Part shown: positions 34,393 to 43,084 of the stretch, one piece after another
Layout: each line of letters starts with the position of its first letter
How positions within the stretch are numbered: the first letter of the stretch is position 1
Origin: Tannerella sp.
GTDB lineage: Bacteria > Bacteroidota > Bacteroidia > Bacteroidales > Tannerellaceae
Assembly (NCBI RefSeq): GCF_030528505.1
Contig: NZ_JAUMYS010000012.1
Span: 1-49,330 of the forward strand
Length of the DNA: 49,330 bases
Direction: 5' to 3'
Translations under genes and position numbers: made by a program
Notes under the pieces: model-generated
The model's input: the letters and a program-made list of their open reading frames with translations, nothing else
Told to the model about the DNA's origin: nothing
Database searches by the model: none

Positions 34393-37173
34393 ATGGGTAT
34401 ATTTCACAGGGGTGGAAGCAGACGCCATTGGATGATTACAGGGCTTTTGTTGCTCTTATGTTCATTCGGCCTTATTTCCGCAACGCCAACGAACGGACGT
34501 ATTATTCTCAAGATAAAGGATAAGGAAGGCAAGCCATTACCTTATGCATCCGTATTTGTAGAACGTCTCGACCAGTACTATCTGACAGACGAAGAAGGTA
34601 CACTCTCGCTCAGCAGCACCCTCTTGAAAGGTCAAGGTACGAATATCAGCATATCGTATGTAGGAAAAGTGACATTCAACCAAAGTCTGACAGCCGAACA
34701 AATCGCTTCGGGAAAGACGCTGACGTTCGTCTTGAACGAAGAGAACCTCTACCTTCCGGACGTCCAAGTTAATGCGGTCAGGGAATCGAGGCAGTCAAAC
34801 TCTTCCATCGTCATCAATCGCAATAGTATCGATAATATACAGGCATACAGTCTGGCCGACGTGATGCAAGTGTTACCGGGTAAGGCGATCCTGAACATTG
34901 ATCCGCATCAGACGATCTTCCTGACCCTTCGCTCGGCCTTGTCCGGCGCTACGGAGAATCCGCTCGACATTTACAACCGATCGAAAATCAATGATTTCAC
35001 GCGAAACGCCGCATTCGGCATCGCTTTTATTGTGGACGGTACACCCATTTCGAACAATGTGAATATGCAGCTCGACAGTTACGGCAAATGGGGTGGTATT
35101 AAAATGTTCGATCGCCGATTCAATACGGATAATAACGAGCATGTGGCCAACGGAAACGACCTTCGCCTACTGCCGGCCTCGTCGGTTGAGAGTATCGAGA
35201 TTATTTCGGGGGTAGCTCCCGTCAAATACGGTGACCTGAGCCATGGCGCCGTGATCATCAACCGTCGCGCGGGCATCACTCCGCTCTACGGATCGGTAAA
35301 AGTGCAGTACGACATCCTGAACGCCTCTGCGGGTAAAGGCTTTTCGCTCGGCAGCAAATACGGAATGCTCCATTACCATGTCGATTACCAAAGCAGTACG
35401 AAAGACAAACGCGACCGACTGAAAACGAACTCGCGACTGGCACTTAACACGACATGGACAAAAACCCTAAATAGCCGACTGAAATGGGATAACACTTTGT
35501 CGATCGACTTGTCTCAAAGCATCGACGGACTGAAAAACGATCCCGATGAGGTATTGAACCGCACCAAGACAGAGCAAAGTTCGGCCAAACTCGCTATGCG
35601 CGGAACCTTGCAACCTCCGGCGACGTTCCTCGACCGGATCGATTATAATGCCTCTTTCTCCCTTAGCCGTCAATATGACATGCACGAAGAATATATCCAA
35701 AACTTCGAACGCAGGATTATAACGGACGACTATACTTCGGGTGTTCATGAAACGGATATCGCTCCGCCTCGCTACGTGTCTAAATTGGAAATAGAAGGTG
35801 TTCCCCTGCTTGGCTACGCGAATATCGAAGGACGTAAATCGATGAAATGGAAAGAAAGCACGCACCTCGTAAGCGTCGGCCTGTTTACGAAGTATGAAGC
35901 GAATATGGGAAAAGGAAAAATTTTTGATCCCGAACATCCTTTCCATGACGGAGGAGTCGGGGGACGAGGCGATCGTTCATACGACTACAAAAACCGTATC
36001 CGACTCCTTCAGTACGGGGCCTATTTACAAGATAAAATCACACTACCCTTGGGAGAACATCATCTTTCCGTTACAGGCGGTTTACGGCTCGAGACCCAAC
36101 GAAATCGTTTCGTAGTCAGCCCGCGGGCAAGCGCCACTTACTTTATCAGCAACGAAGTAACAGTGAACGGAGCTTACGGCATCAGCTATAAAATTCCCCC
36201 GACAGCTTATCTCTATCCGGAAAATGTCTATTTCGACCGTCTCGTATTTTCGCATTATCATGACGAATATCAGAAACGGCTCTACCTTTACCAGACGAAA
36301 GTGATCGACCCGACCAACCGGAATCTGCGTTCACCTTATACCCACAGCTTCGAATCAGGAATAACCTACCGTGCCAAAGGATTCAACACGTCGCTGACGG
36401 GATATCTGAAAATCGACCAGGACGGTATCAGCTCCTTGACGGTTATTGACACCATGTATGTGCAATATTATAAAAAGACCGGCGAAGAGCCTTCAGGCAG
36501 GCCTCTGTATGCTCCCGACGGAGACCGAAAGCTCTATATCGACTCGTACTACAAGCCGGAAAATCGGCTTTACAGTAGAAACTTAGGAGTAGAACTCGTC
36601 GGTAATATCGACGAGATCAAACCATTGGGGCTGTCATGTAACTACTCGCTTGTCTACAACTACAGTTATTATTATTCGAAAGGCGATCGTTCGAGTGGGA
36701 AGGTCGATATGGAGCAAGAAGCCGTGGCAGGCATTTATAGCCCGATCAAAAACAGTACCCATGAACTGGTCTCCACGGTAAGCCTGACGAAGCATATCCC
36801 CGTGATAGGGCTTATTCTGAATGTCCGTCTTCAAAATTTCTGGCTTCGTCACTACCACCGCTTTGGCTACAGCATCTATCCGGTTGGTTACTATGACCGG
36901 AATTTTAATATCGTTCGTTTTGAGGGCAACGAGGCGAAAGACCCGAAATGGGCTTATCTGAGATTACAATACTCCGATCCGTTGAGTATTCGCCAGCCTA
37001 TTCTGATTCCGAATTGCCATCTGCGCGTATCGAAAGAGTTGGGTTCGAAGCTCAGGTTGTCCTGCTATATTTATAATGTATTCAATTACCGCCCGTATAT
37101 TGAAATGGATGGCGTCAGAAGATATTTTAATCAAGCACCTGCAATAAGTATGGATATTTCTTATAAAATTTAA
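34393..37173 (+). CDS. TonB-dependent outer-membrane receptor with carboxypeptidase-like domain
   Basis: 926 residues. After a signal peptide (WMITGLLLLLCSFGLISA) comes a carboxypeptidase-regulatory-like domain (GRIILKIKDKEGKPLPYASVFVE). The plug domain follows (about 125-270) with LADVMQVLPGK, AFIVDGTPIS and LPASSVESIEIISGVAPVKYGD. The rest is a 22-strand-type barrel ending in NVFNYRPYIEMDGVRRYF...ISMDISYKI. It should import a bulky or scarce ligand using TonB energy. No SusD partner follows, which argues against a glycan system; the next genes are a DUF4876-like lipoprotein and a second barrel. Start: ATG 34393; a TTG at 34372 is the other option. Confidence 0.93.
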   Translation: MGIFHRGGSRRHWMITGLLLLLCSFGLISATPTNGRIILKIKDKEGKPLPYASVFVERLDQYYLTDEEGTLSLSSTLLKGQGTNISISYVGKVTFNQSLTAEQIASGKTLTFVLNEENLYLPDVQVNAVRESRQSNSSIVINRNSIDNIQAYSLADVMQVLPGKAILNIDPHQTIFLTLRSALSGATENPLDIYNRSKINDFTRNAAFGIAFIVDGTPISNNVNMQLDSYGKWGGIKMFDRRFNTDNNEHVANGNDLRLLPASSVESIEIISGVAPVKYGDLSHGAVIINRRAGITPLYGSVKVQYDILNASAGKGFSLGSKYGMLHYHVDYQSSTKDKRDRLKTNSRLALNTTWTKTLNSRLKWDNTLSIDLSQSIDGLKNDPDEVLNRTKTEQSSAKLAMRGTLQPPATFLDRIDYNASFSLSRQYDMHEEYIQNFERRIITDDYTSGVHETDIAPPRYVSKLEIEGVPLLGYANIEGRKSMKWKESTHLVSVGLFTKYEANMGKGKIFDPEHPFHDGGVGGRGDRSYDYKNRIRLLQYGAYLQDKITLPLGEHHLSVTGGLRLETQRNRFVVSPRASATYFISNEVTVNGAYGISYKIPPTAYLYPENVYFDRLVFSHYHDEYQKRLYLYQTKVIDPTNRNLRSPYTHSFESGITYRAKGFNTSLTGYLKIDQDGISSLTVIDTMYVQYYKKTGEEPSGRPLYAPDGDRKLYIDSYYKPENRLYSRNLGVELVGNIDEIKPLGLSCNYSLVYNYSYYYSKGDRSSGKVDMEQEAVAGIYSPIKNSTHELVSTVSLTKHIPVIGLILNVRLQNFWLRHYHRFGYSIYPVGYYDRNFNIVRFEGNEAKDPKWAYLRLQYSDPLSIRQPILIPNCHLRVSKELGSKLRLSCYIYNVFNYRPYIEMDGVRRYFNQAPAISMDISYKI

Positions 37174-37191
37174 ACATCAATAAAATTCAAA

Positions 37192-38541
37192 ATGAAAACT
37201 ATCAAATCAATCAATGGTGGCATCGTATGCATCTTCATGCTCCTTGCCGCATCGTTTATGACTTCGTGCGACCGAACGCAAGATACACCGGAAGTAAAGT
37301 CTGCAGCGATGAAAGTGAATGTGTCACTCGCACCGGAATATGCGAAGGCTCCGCTCGGTAAAGTAACGATTGTTTTACGTAACGTAAGTACAGGAAAAGA
37401 ATCTACCGCCACCTCGGAAAAAGGCCTGCCGGTAGAATTCAAGCAACTGCCTGTTGATATCTATGATATTACAGCAACCTACTCCATGTCGAACGAAGAT
37501 TATAAAAACATAACCGGGCAGGATGCCAATAAAAATACAGTGCTGTTCTCCGCATCCCAGTCGGGCATGCAGTTAGAACCCGGAAAGATAAAAGAAATCG
37601 ATCTGGTGCTGAGCACTTCAACAACCGAAAACTTCGTATTCAAGACGCTGTACTACGGCGGATCCGACAGCAAAAAAGCCGCCGGTGATTACGATCAGTT
37701 CTTTGAAATATACAATAACTCGAACAAAACACTGTATGCCGACAGCTTATGTATTGCCATCACCACGATGAGCCGCTACGGCAATGGACATCCGACACAA
37801 GACAAACGCTACTATTATACCGAAGATGGTCGTTACGACTGGAGCAAAGCAGAAGGAATGACAGTGGGAGAGAAGGCTAACAGCGACTATTACTATGCGA
37901 GCATGCTGTTTATGATACCCGGCAACGGAAAAGCATATCCGGTAAAACCGGGAGAAAGTCTGGTCATCGCGCGCTTTGCGACGAACTTCAAATCGAAATT
38001 TACGAATATAAGAGGCATTGTCGTGGAAGTAGCTTCACCCGAACTGACGGTAGACCTGAGTAAAGCCGATTTCGAAGGTGCCTACGAGCGTACCAAAGCG
38101 CTGACCAATCCGAATGTGCCGGATTTAATTCTGATTCACAAGGGCAACAATACCTCAATGCGTTTATCGAGTAATGGCAAGGAGGGTTACGTGCTGTTCC
38201 GTCATCCCTCACCTTCACAACTTCCGATCTTCGTCTATCCCGCGATAGACCCGAAGAGAGGCTCGAAAAGTCAGTTTATCCAAATCCCCAACGCTAATCT
38301 GATCGATGCCGTCGAAGTGATTTCTCCGACATCGGAAGGCTATGTCTCTCCCAAGGCGATACAAAAGAAAGACGACGCCGGATATGCATATGTGAAGGAA
38401 GGAGAATATACGTCTTTGGCTCTGACACGTAAAATCAGCCGTATGGACGGCAATCGCCGGGTGCTTCAAGACATCAATAATTCGGGGGTTGATTTTGTGA
38501 CCATCAAGGCCGAGCCGCGTGCATTTGCCCCGGCCAAATAA
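37192..38541 (+). CDS. DUF4876-like surface lipoprotein
   Basis: 449 residues. The signal peptide ends in a lipobox (FMTSC, Cys26), so it is a lipoprotein, probably on the cell surface. An Ig- or transthyretin-like domain (about 38-140: MKVNVSLAPEYAKAPLGKVTIVLRNVSTGK) is followed by a region with FFEIYNNSNKTLYADSLCI, which resembles the start of a lamin-tail-like fold. The whole resembles DUF4876 proteins seen beside TonB receptors; this is from memory. It lies 18 bp after the receptor stop and 4 bp before the next gene, so the three are one operon. It may capture the ligand for the receptor. Confidence 0.85.
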   Translation: MKTIKSINGGIVCIFMLLAASFMTSCDRTQDTPEVKSAAMKVNVSLAPEYAKAPLGKVTIVLRNVSTGKESTATSEKGLPVEFKQLPVDIYDITATYSMSNEDYKNITGQDANKNTVLFSASQSGMQLEPGKIKEIDLVLSTSTTENFVFKTLYYGGSDSKKAAGDYDQFFEIYNNSNKTLYADSLCIAITTMSRYGNGHPTQDKRYYYTEDGRYDWSKAEGMTVGEKANSDYYYASMLFMIPGNGKAYPVKPGESLVIARFATNFKSKFTNIRGIVVEVASPELTVDLSKADFEGAYERTKALTNPNVPDLILIHKGNNTSMRLSSNGKEGYVLFRHPSPSQLPIFVYPAIDPKRGSKSQFIQIPNANLIDAVEVISPTSEGYVSPKAIQKKDDAGYAYVKEGEYTSLALTRKISRMDGNRRVLQDINNSGVDFVTIKAEPRAFAPAK

Positions 38542-38545
38542 GAAT

Positions 38546-40084
38546 ATGCTTAGAGACGTCGCGTATATCATGCTGTTCACAGTGCTCTGCCTCTGCCCTT
38601 CGAGGGTGGAGGCAGAAGCTGTCGACAGTATCACACATTCCGTGATGACCCATTCGTTGCGGAATGAGATGTATAGAAAAACAATGGAGACGCCGATGAG
38701 CGTAAGGCTTCTGCCACGTTCGTCCTTCGGTCATACGGCCTTGGCCTATCAACATGCATCAGGCGAGCTGATGAGGGTGCAGATGCCGGAACGACTGCAA
38801 GACGTCTTATTGACCTCCATCGGGCTATATTCTGCCGAACGATGGCAGGTATACGGGGAGTTTGCTTATCATCGCACCTTTTCCGACAGCGTACAATGGC
38901 TCCTGAGCGAAAAGCCTCGTGACGGGATGCCGTATTATTTTGCATCGCCACAGAAAGGAAATTGGGAAACGGAAACATACGATATCAACGGAAACTTTAA
39001 TATCGATCTCTCCCAATCGCTTGTCGTCGGAGCCTCCGCATCGATACGTTATTTCAAAGGCACCCGTTCAAACGACCCGCGTCCGTCGGCCGAAAGTTTT
39101 CGCTCGCACTACGATGTGTATGCCGGATTAAGATTTCCCAAACTCTCTCTGACCGTCGAAGGCGGATTGGGATATGGAACACGCGACAACAACATCGTGT
39201 ATCGAAATACGGATAACGATCGCCCGATACGACTCGATAAGATGGCTTATGAATTTATGGGCTTCGGAATCAACCGGAAGACGCAAAAGTTTCAGAACAG
39301 GGATTTGGAAACCAATCTCTACGCCCAACATATCGGCGTGCAACTGGAGAGCCGGTTAAGCAACGCGATGGCTGTATGGGGACGCTGGGCCTACGACCGC
39401 CAACAAGACAGTATACGCCGCAGCCGTACGACAAACGTCAATCGCAGTCTGCTTTCAACATATACGGTGCACACAGCATCTTTGACACTGGGAGCCACAT
39501 GGTCTCCTTCCGATAAGATAAACTGGGAAACTCTCCTCTTTCTGGATCAGGCAAAAGGGTCCGACCAATTGACCAATATCCTGCAAGGGCAAAAGAATTA
39601 CGTGTACAATCACACCGATTTCGGATTCAGGACATGGATGAATATAAAGCACAATCCCCGGCGAACAGATTGTTACGGAATGACCTTCAGTCGTTTGTCG
39701 GAAAGAAGAGCTGACGGCTCTTCCGAACATCTTTTCCGCATAAACAGGACGGAGGCAAGCATTATGTGGGGACAGCAACGAGTCATACGATCGTCTTATT
39801 GCTTCTCGTATCATCTTCGTCAAGGGCTGGAAATCCCACGTTCCACACTGACCTATCCGGAGTCTCAAATAAACATCTTCACAACTGATGTGGCCGTTCC
39901 GTTATCTCATTATTATCATACGGACAAAGGTTATACGAATGTGCATGCCGTAATCGGCAAACAGTTCGGGACAAGCATACTGTCTCTGTCGTTCGATTAC
40001 AATATCCTATACTTGTTCAATAGGTCTCCTTATCTGAAAGGGGTACGGAACACTTTCACCTCGGCACTGACCCTCAGCTTCTGA
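38546..40084 (+). CDS. DUF6850-like outer-membrane beta-barrel protein
   Basis: 512 residues with a signal peptide (MLRDVAYIMLFTVLCLCPSRVEAEA). The mature part is made of alternating strands (YGEFAYHRTFSD, LVVGASASIRYFKGT, LSLSFDYNILYLFNRSPY) and ends TFTSALTLSF, as outer-membrane barrels do. It matches my memory of DUF6850 proteins, which follow DUF4876 and TonB receptor genes in Bacteroidota; function unknown. ATG 38546 is used; an upstream in-frame ATG at 38519 lies within the previous gene. It is the last gene of the operon. A decayed copy of the aroB 3' end begins 4 bp after its stop, and no terminator is visible. Confidence 0.85.
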   Translation: MLRDVAYIMLFTVLCLCPSRVEAEAVDSITHSVMTHSLRNEMYRKTMETPMSVRLLPRSSFGHTALAYQHASGELMRVQMPERLQDVLLTSIGLYSAERWQVYGEFAYHRTFSDSVQWLLSEKPRDGMPYYFASPQKGNWETETYDINGNFNIDLSQSLVVGASASIRYFKGTRSNDPRPSAESFRSHYDVYAGLRFPKLSLTVEGGLGYGTRDNNIVYRNTDNDRPIRLDKMAYEFMGFGINRKTQKFQNRDLETNLYAQHIGVQLESRLSNAMAVWGRWAYDRQQDSIRRSRTTNVNRSLLSTYTVHTASLTLGATWSPSDKINWETLLFLDQAKGSDQLTNILQGQKNYVYNHTDFGFRTWMNIKHNPRRTDCYGMTFSRLSERRADGSSEHLFRINRTEASIMWGQQRVIRSSYCFSYHLRQGLEIPRSTLTYPESQINIFTTDVAVPLSHYYHTDKGYTNVHAVIGKQFGTSILSLSFDYNILYLFNRSPYLKGVRNTFTSALTLSF

Positions 40085-40087
40085 CCC

Positions 40088-40243
40088 TCTTCTACCTTCC
40101 TACCGTCTCACGGTAGAAGTCGAGTGATTCGAAGACACACTTCTTGTCCACCTCCTGATCGATACGGATATCGCCGCCCCCCCCAGCAACGCAAAACGGA
40201 TACGTCCTCCTTCGTTCTTCTTATCGTGCGTCATCCGCTCGTA
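40088..40243 (-). pseudogene. Decayed duplicate of the aroB 3' end
   Basis: These 156 bp align with 43081-43234, the end of the intact aroB, in the same orientation. From about 40150 to 40243 the two are nearly identical; nearer the stop they differ at about one base in five, mostly at silent sites (VDKKCVFESLDFYRETVGR against VDKKRIFESLDFYRETIG). One base is missing beside the run of eight C (40178-40185 region), which breaks the frame. The match stops abruptly at CTCGTA, where transposase sequence begins. Confidence 0.9.
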
Positions 40244-40573
40244 GATTGCTTTTGCCTTACAAAGAATGGACGCTTTCAATTACCTTTGACAATGGACTTG
40301 AATTTGTCGATCATGAAACAGTAGCAAAAAGTTTAGAAACAAAAATATTTTTCACACATTCATATTGCTCATGGGAAAAAGGACAGGTAGAAAATATGAA
40401 TAAGTTAATAAGACAGTACATCAAAAAATGAGCCCACAACCAAACATAACGTGGAAAATATCAGTTAGATACAATGCAAGATAAACAGAAGACCACGAAA
40501 AAATCTAAACTATGAAAAACCTTTCGAGATTCTTTATAAATTTGTAAATTCAAGAAATGCATTTGCTAGTTGA
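40244..40573 (+). pseudogene. Broken C-terminal end of an IS30-family transposase
   Basis: From 40246 one frame reads LPYKEWTLSITFDNGLEF and THSYCSWEKGQVENMNKLIR, the typical IS30 DDE-domain end (DNG...E, then the N and LIRQY part), up to a TGA at 40429-40431. A second frame then gives NRRPRKNLNYEKPFEILYKF and ends at a TGA at 40571-40573, the normal tail of IS30 transposases. So at least one frameshift and the whole N-terminal part are missing. It cannot be active. The left junction coincides with the end of the aroB duplicate. Confidence 0.85.
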
Positions 40574-40627
40574 ATCTACCTTGCTGATTGACTCTACCGG
40601 AAATTTTACAGGATTAAAAATAATCTT

Positions 40628-40635
40628 TATCTTTG
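40628..40635 (+). promoter_or_regulatory. Promoter -7 element for the choice-of-anchor-L gene
   Basis: TATCTTTG, with a weak TTTT at the -33 distance. Leader about 78 nt. The spacer 40574-40718 is AT-rich and otherwise shows nothing. Confidence 0.45.
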
Positions 40636-40718
40636 TGATTTAATATTTAGAGCATATGACAAATAATTTTTTCCGAAAAACGAGATCCTATCCCAATAGT
40701 ATGTTAAAGTATAAAATT

Positions 40719-42980
40719 ATGAAAAAAGAAATAACTATGTTGTTTGCCAGCGGTTTGTTCTTCTTGGGGAGCGCTGTTTCTTACGCGCAGCGGGTAAGTC
40801 TGTTCTCTACCGAACAGCAGGCAAAAATCGAGAGTTTGAAGCAGGAGTATGTATCGAAAGGCGTACCTGAAGATCAGGCGGAAAGCAGAGCGAAGATGAT
40901 CGTCGAAAAAGAAAATGAAATTTCTCTGAGAAGAACTACAACACCTTTGCGTACTCCCAATCCTCCAACGTCTCCTAACAGTATTTGGATTGACCGTGAT
41001 ACGGCAACCGTATCTCCCGGTCCCTTTCACCCATACCATAATTATTCTGTAGATTCATTGGTAATGAATGTGTTTTTGGCTGATCCGAAAGCCAAATCTG
41101 CGATTACGAATGTGACATTCAGTGGGGAATGGTCGCTTACAGCCCGTTCCCTGGCTTATTTCTCGAATGGAGACGGATTAGGCATACCTAACGGGTTGAT
41201 TTTAGCGACCGGTGATGTGTTAGGCGGTCCGACCATCCAGGGGACTCCAGAAGCCCCCAATGAATCCATCGGTACGTTCTCTTCCACCGGCACCCCTGCA
41301 AATATGGCAGGGGACCGACATTTGACACCTTTGACAAACGGCCATCAAGTGACAAACGGTTCCTGTTTGGAGTTCGATTTCAAACCGTATACGAATAAGG
41401 CGACTTTTGATTTCATATTCGCATCCGAAGAATATCCGAACTACTCGAATAGCGCATTTAATGATGTATTTGGCTTCTTCGTGTGGGAAGTCGGAGGCAC
41501 GGATACGACAAACATTGCGTTATTTCCAGACGGCACGACCCCTGTAGCAATTAATAATTCCAATTGGGGATATAATAGTGCTAACACACAGACAGCGTTA
41601 CCCGCTCCGCAAAGCGGATTCCCTCCCGGAAACAATCAGAACTCGGTCAATCCTCAATGGCATAAGCCGATTTATATGGGGAGTGATTTAATGGAGTTCG
41701 ACGGCCGTACGATAAAATTGACTGCTATAGCACCTAATTTGGATACGACAAAAACATACCACCTGAAATTGGCCATTGCTAATACCCAAGATATGGCTCT
41801 TGGTTCTGCCGTATTTTTGGCCAACTTGGATTTGGGAACGCCGAAAGGGAGTATCTCGGGAGATTTCGATCCGAACGGAGGTCGAGGATGGAAATCCGTA
41901 TGGGATGACGAGGCGCTTCTGCGCGGTGATTTTTACAGCGGTTGTAACCAAGCCTTATCGTTTGATGTGAAACCTAAGAACAGAGATCGGTATATGCATT
42001 TCAAATTTTCTCCGGAAGCTATGCGGGATTTCACCATCGTCGGAGATTCGATCTTTCCGGATTCCGTATTTGTCGCCAAAAACAGAAACACGCCTATTAA
42101 TATTCCTTTCAGTGTTCGGGAAATCTCCGAATCTTTGTCAGGAGTGCCCGTTTCCGTCTACAGTTGGTTTACCAATGCGACAGGAACAACTCCGGTGATA
42201 GAATACGATACGACAACGTTTACAATATATGATCATCCGACGAATGATATACGATATATCAGACAGACAATTGGATATCAAGGATTGTTGGATTTGAACA
42301 TAAAAGGAGGGACACCGTATCTGAGAGTAAGTATAGACAACGGCGATCATTGGCAGTTGGCATCTAGCCCTTTCACAGCATCCCAGCTTGAATATTTAAA
42401 GGAAGCAGAGGTTTTCGTCGTTTGGTTGAAAGAACCGAACAGTTGCTGGAGCCAAAAGATAAATGTCGGAAGCAATATAGTTATTCCTAACATTACACGT
42501 CCGATTCTCATGCCCGACGTTGCCGGAGCAACGTTGAGTATGCCTATGGGAATACACTACGTAAATTCAGGCAATGACTTTTCGTTCGGTATTACTCCCA
42601 CAGGGGCGAATGCAGGCAAAGTACCTGTCGTTGAAACCGGTCGCAAGGATATGCCGAAAGGAGGAGATGTCAATGTAAAAGACAACGGAAACGGAACTTT
42701 TACCGTAACCATTTATAAGGTACAAACAGCCTTGGAATTGAATATCTTCTTCATAAATAGCAACAGCAATACGGTAGTCGGACAAGAAGCTGTTTGGAGT
42801 AGCAACGGCATGTTGTATATCTCAGCAAGTGCAGCAGGCAAAGCTCAGGTGTATAACGTTAGCGGTGCAGCGATTCGGACGATCGCATTCTCGGTCGGAC
42901 AGACAGGTTTCTCCTTACCTCAAGGGGTCTATGTAGTCACATTGGATAACGGCAACACATATAAAGTCGTTGTAAAATAA
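40719..42980 (+). CDS. Secreted choice-of-anchor L protein with type IX secretion-like tail
   Basis: 753 residues. The signal peptide (MKKEITMLFASGLFFLGSAVSYA) is followed by a Lys/Glu-rich helical stretch. The choice-of-anchor L domain (about 90-370) shows GLILATGDVLGG, CLEFDFKP and the hallmark FIFASEEYPNYSNSAFNDVFGFFV. A middle region (about 400-580) of beta-domains follows. The final 65 residues (WSSNGMLYISASAAGKAQVY, then GVYVVTLDNGNTYKVVVK) look like a type IX secretion C-terminal sorting domain. It is probably a large surface or matrix protein. ATG 40719 gives a clean signal peptide. It sits as the only intact gene of the module bracketed by aroB duplicates and ends in a strong terminator. 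Confidence 0.9.
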   Translation: MKKEITMLFASGLFFLGSAVSYAQRVSLFSTEQQAKIESLKQEYVSKGVPEDQAESRAKMIVEKENEISLRRTTTPLRTPNPPTSPNSIWIDRDTATVSPGPFHPYHNYSVDSLVMNVFLADPKAKSAITNVTFSGEWSLTARSLAYFSNGDGLGIPNGLILATGDVLGGPTIQGTPEAPNESIGTFSSTGTPANMAGDRHLTPLTNGHQVTNGSCLEFDFKPYTNKATFDFIFASEEYPNYSNSAFNDVFGFFVWEVGGTDTTNIALFPDGTTPVAINNSNWGYNSANTQTALPAPQSGFPPGNNQNSVNPQWHKPIYMGSDLMEFDGRTIKLTAIAPNLDTTKTYHLKLAIANTQDMALGSAVFLANLDLGTPKGSISGDFDPNGGRGWKSVWDDEALLRGDFYSGCNQALSFDVKPKNRDRYMHFKFSPEAMRDFTIVGDSIFPDSVFVAKNRNTPINIPFSVREISESLSGVPVSVYSWFTNATGTTPVIEYDTTTFTIYDHPTNDIRYIRQTIGYQGLLDLNIKGGTPYLRVSIDNGDHWQLASSPFTASQLEYLKEAEVFVVWLKEPNSCWSQKINVGSNIVIPNITRPILMPDVAGATLSMPMGIHYVNSGNDFSFGITPTGANAGKVPVVETGRKDMPKGGDVNVKDNGNGTFTVTIYKVQTALELNIFFINSNSNTVVGQEAVWSSNGMLYISASAAGKAQVYNVSGAAIRTIAFSVGQTGFSLPQGVYVVTLDNGNTYKVVVK

Positions 42981-43004
42981 ACAACGATATCGAACAAGAA
43001 CATG

Positions 43005-43044
43005 GCCCGCCTGAAACGATAACGTTTTCGGACGGGCTTTTTTC
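43005..43044 (+). terminator. Rho-independent terminator after the choice-of-anchor-L gene
   Basis: GCCCGCCTGAAACG and CGTTTTCGGACGGGC pair with one mismatch and one bulge around ATAA, followed by six T. Confidence 0.85.
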
Positions 43045-43084
43045 GAGAAAAGCTACGATCCTGATGCTCGTGTAACGATCTCTT

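Noticed and set aside
40088-40243. The aroB duplicates as attachment sites of an integrase-type element
   Set aside because: No integrase is present between them and the copies form a mosaic rather than exact short att repeats; homologous recombination explains them better.
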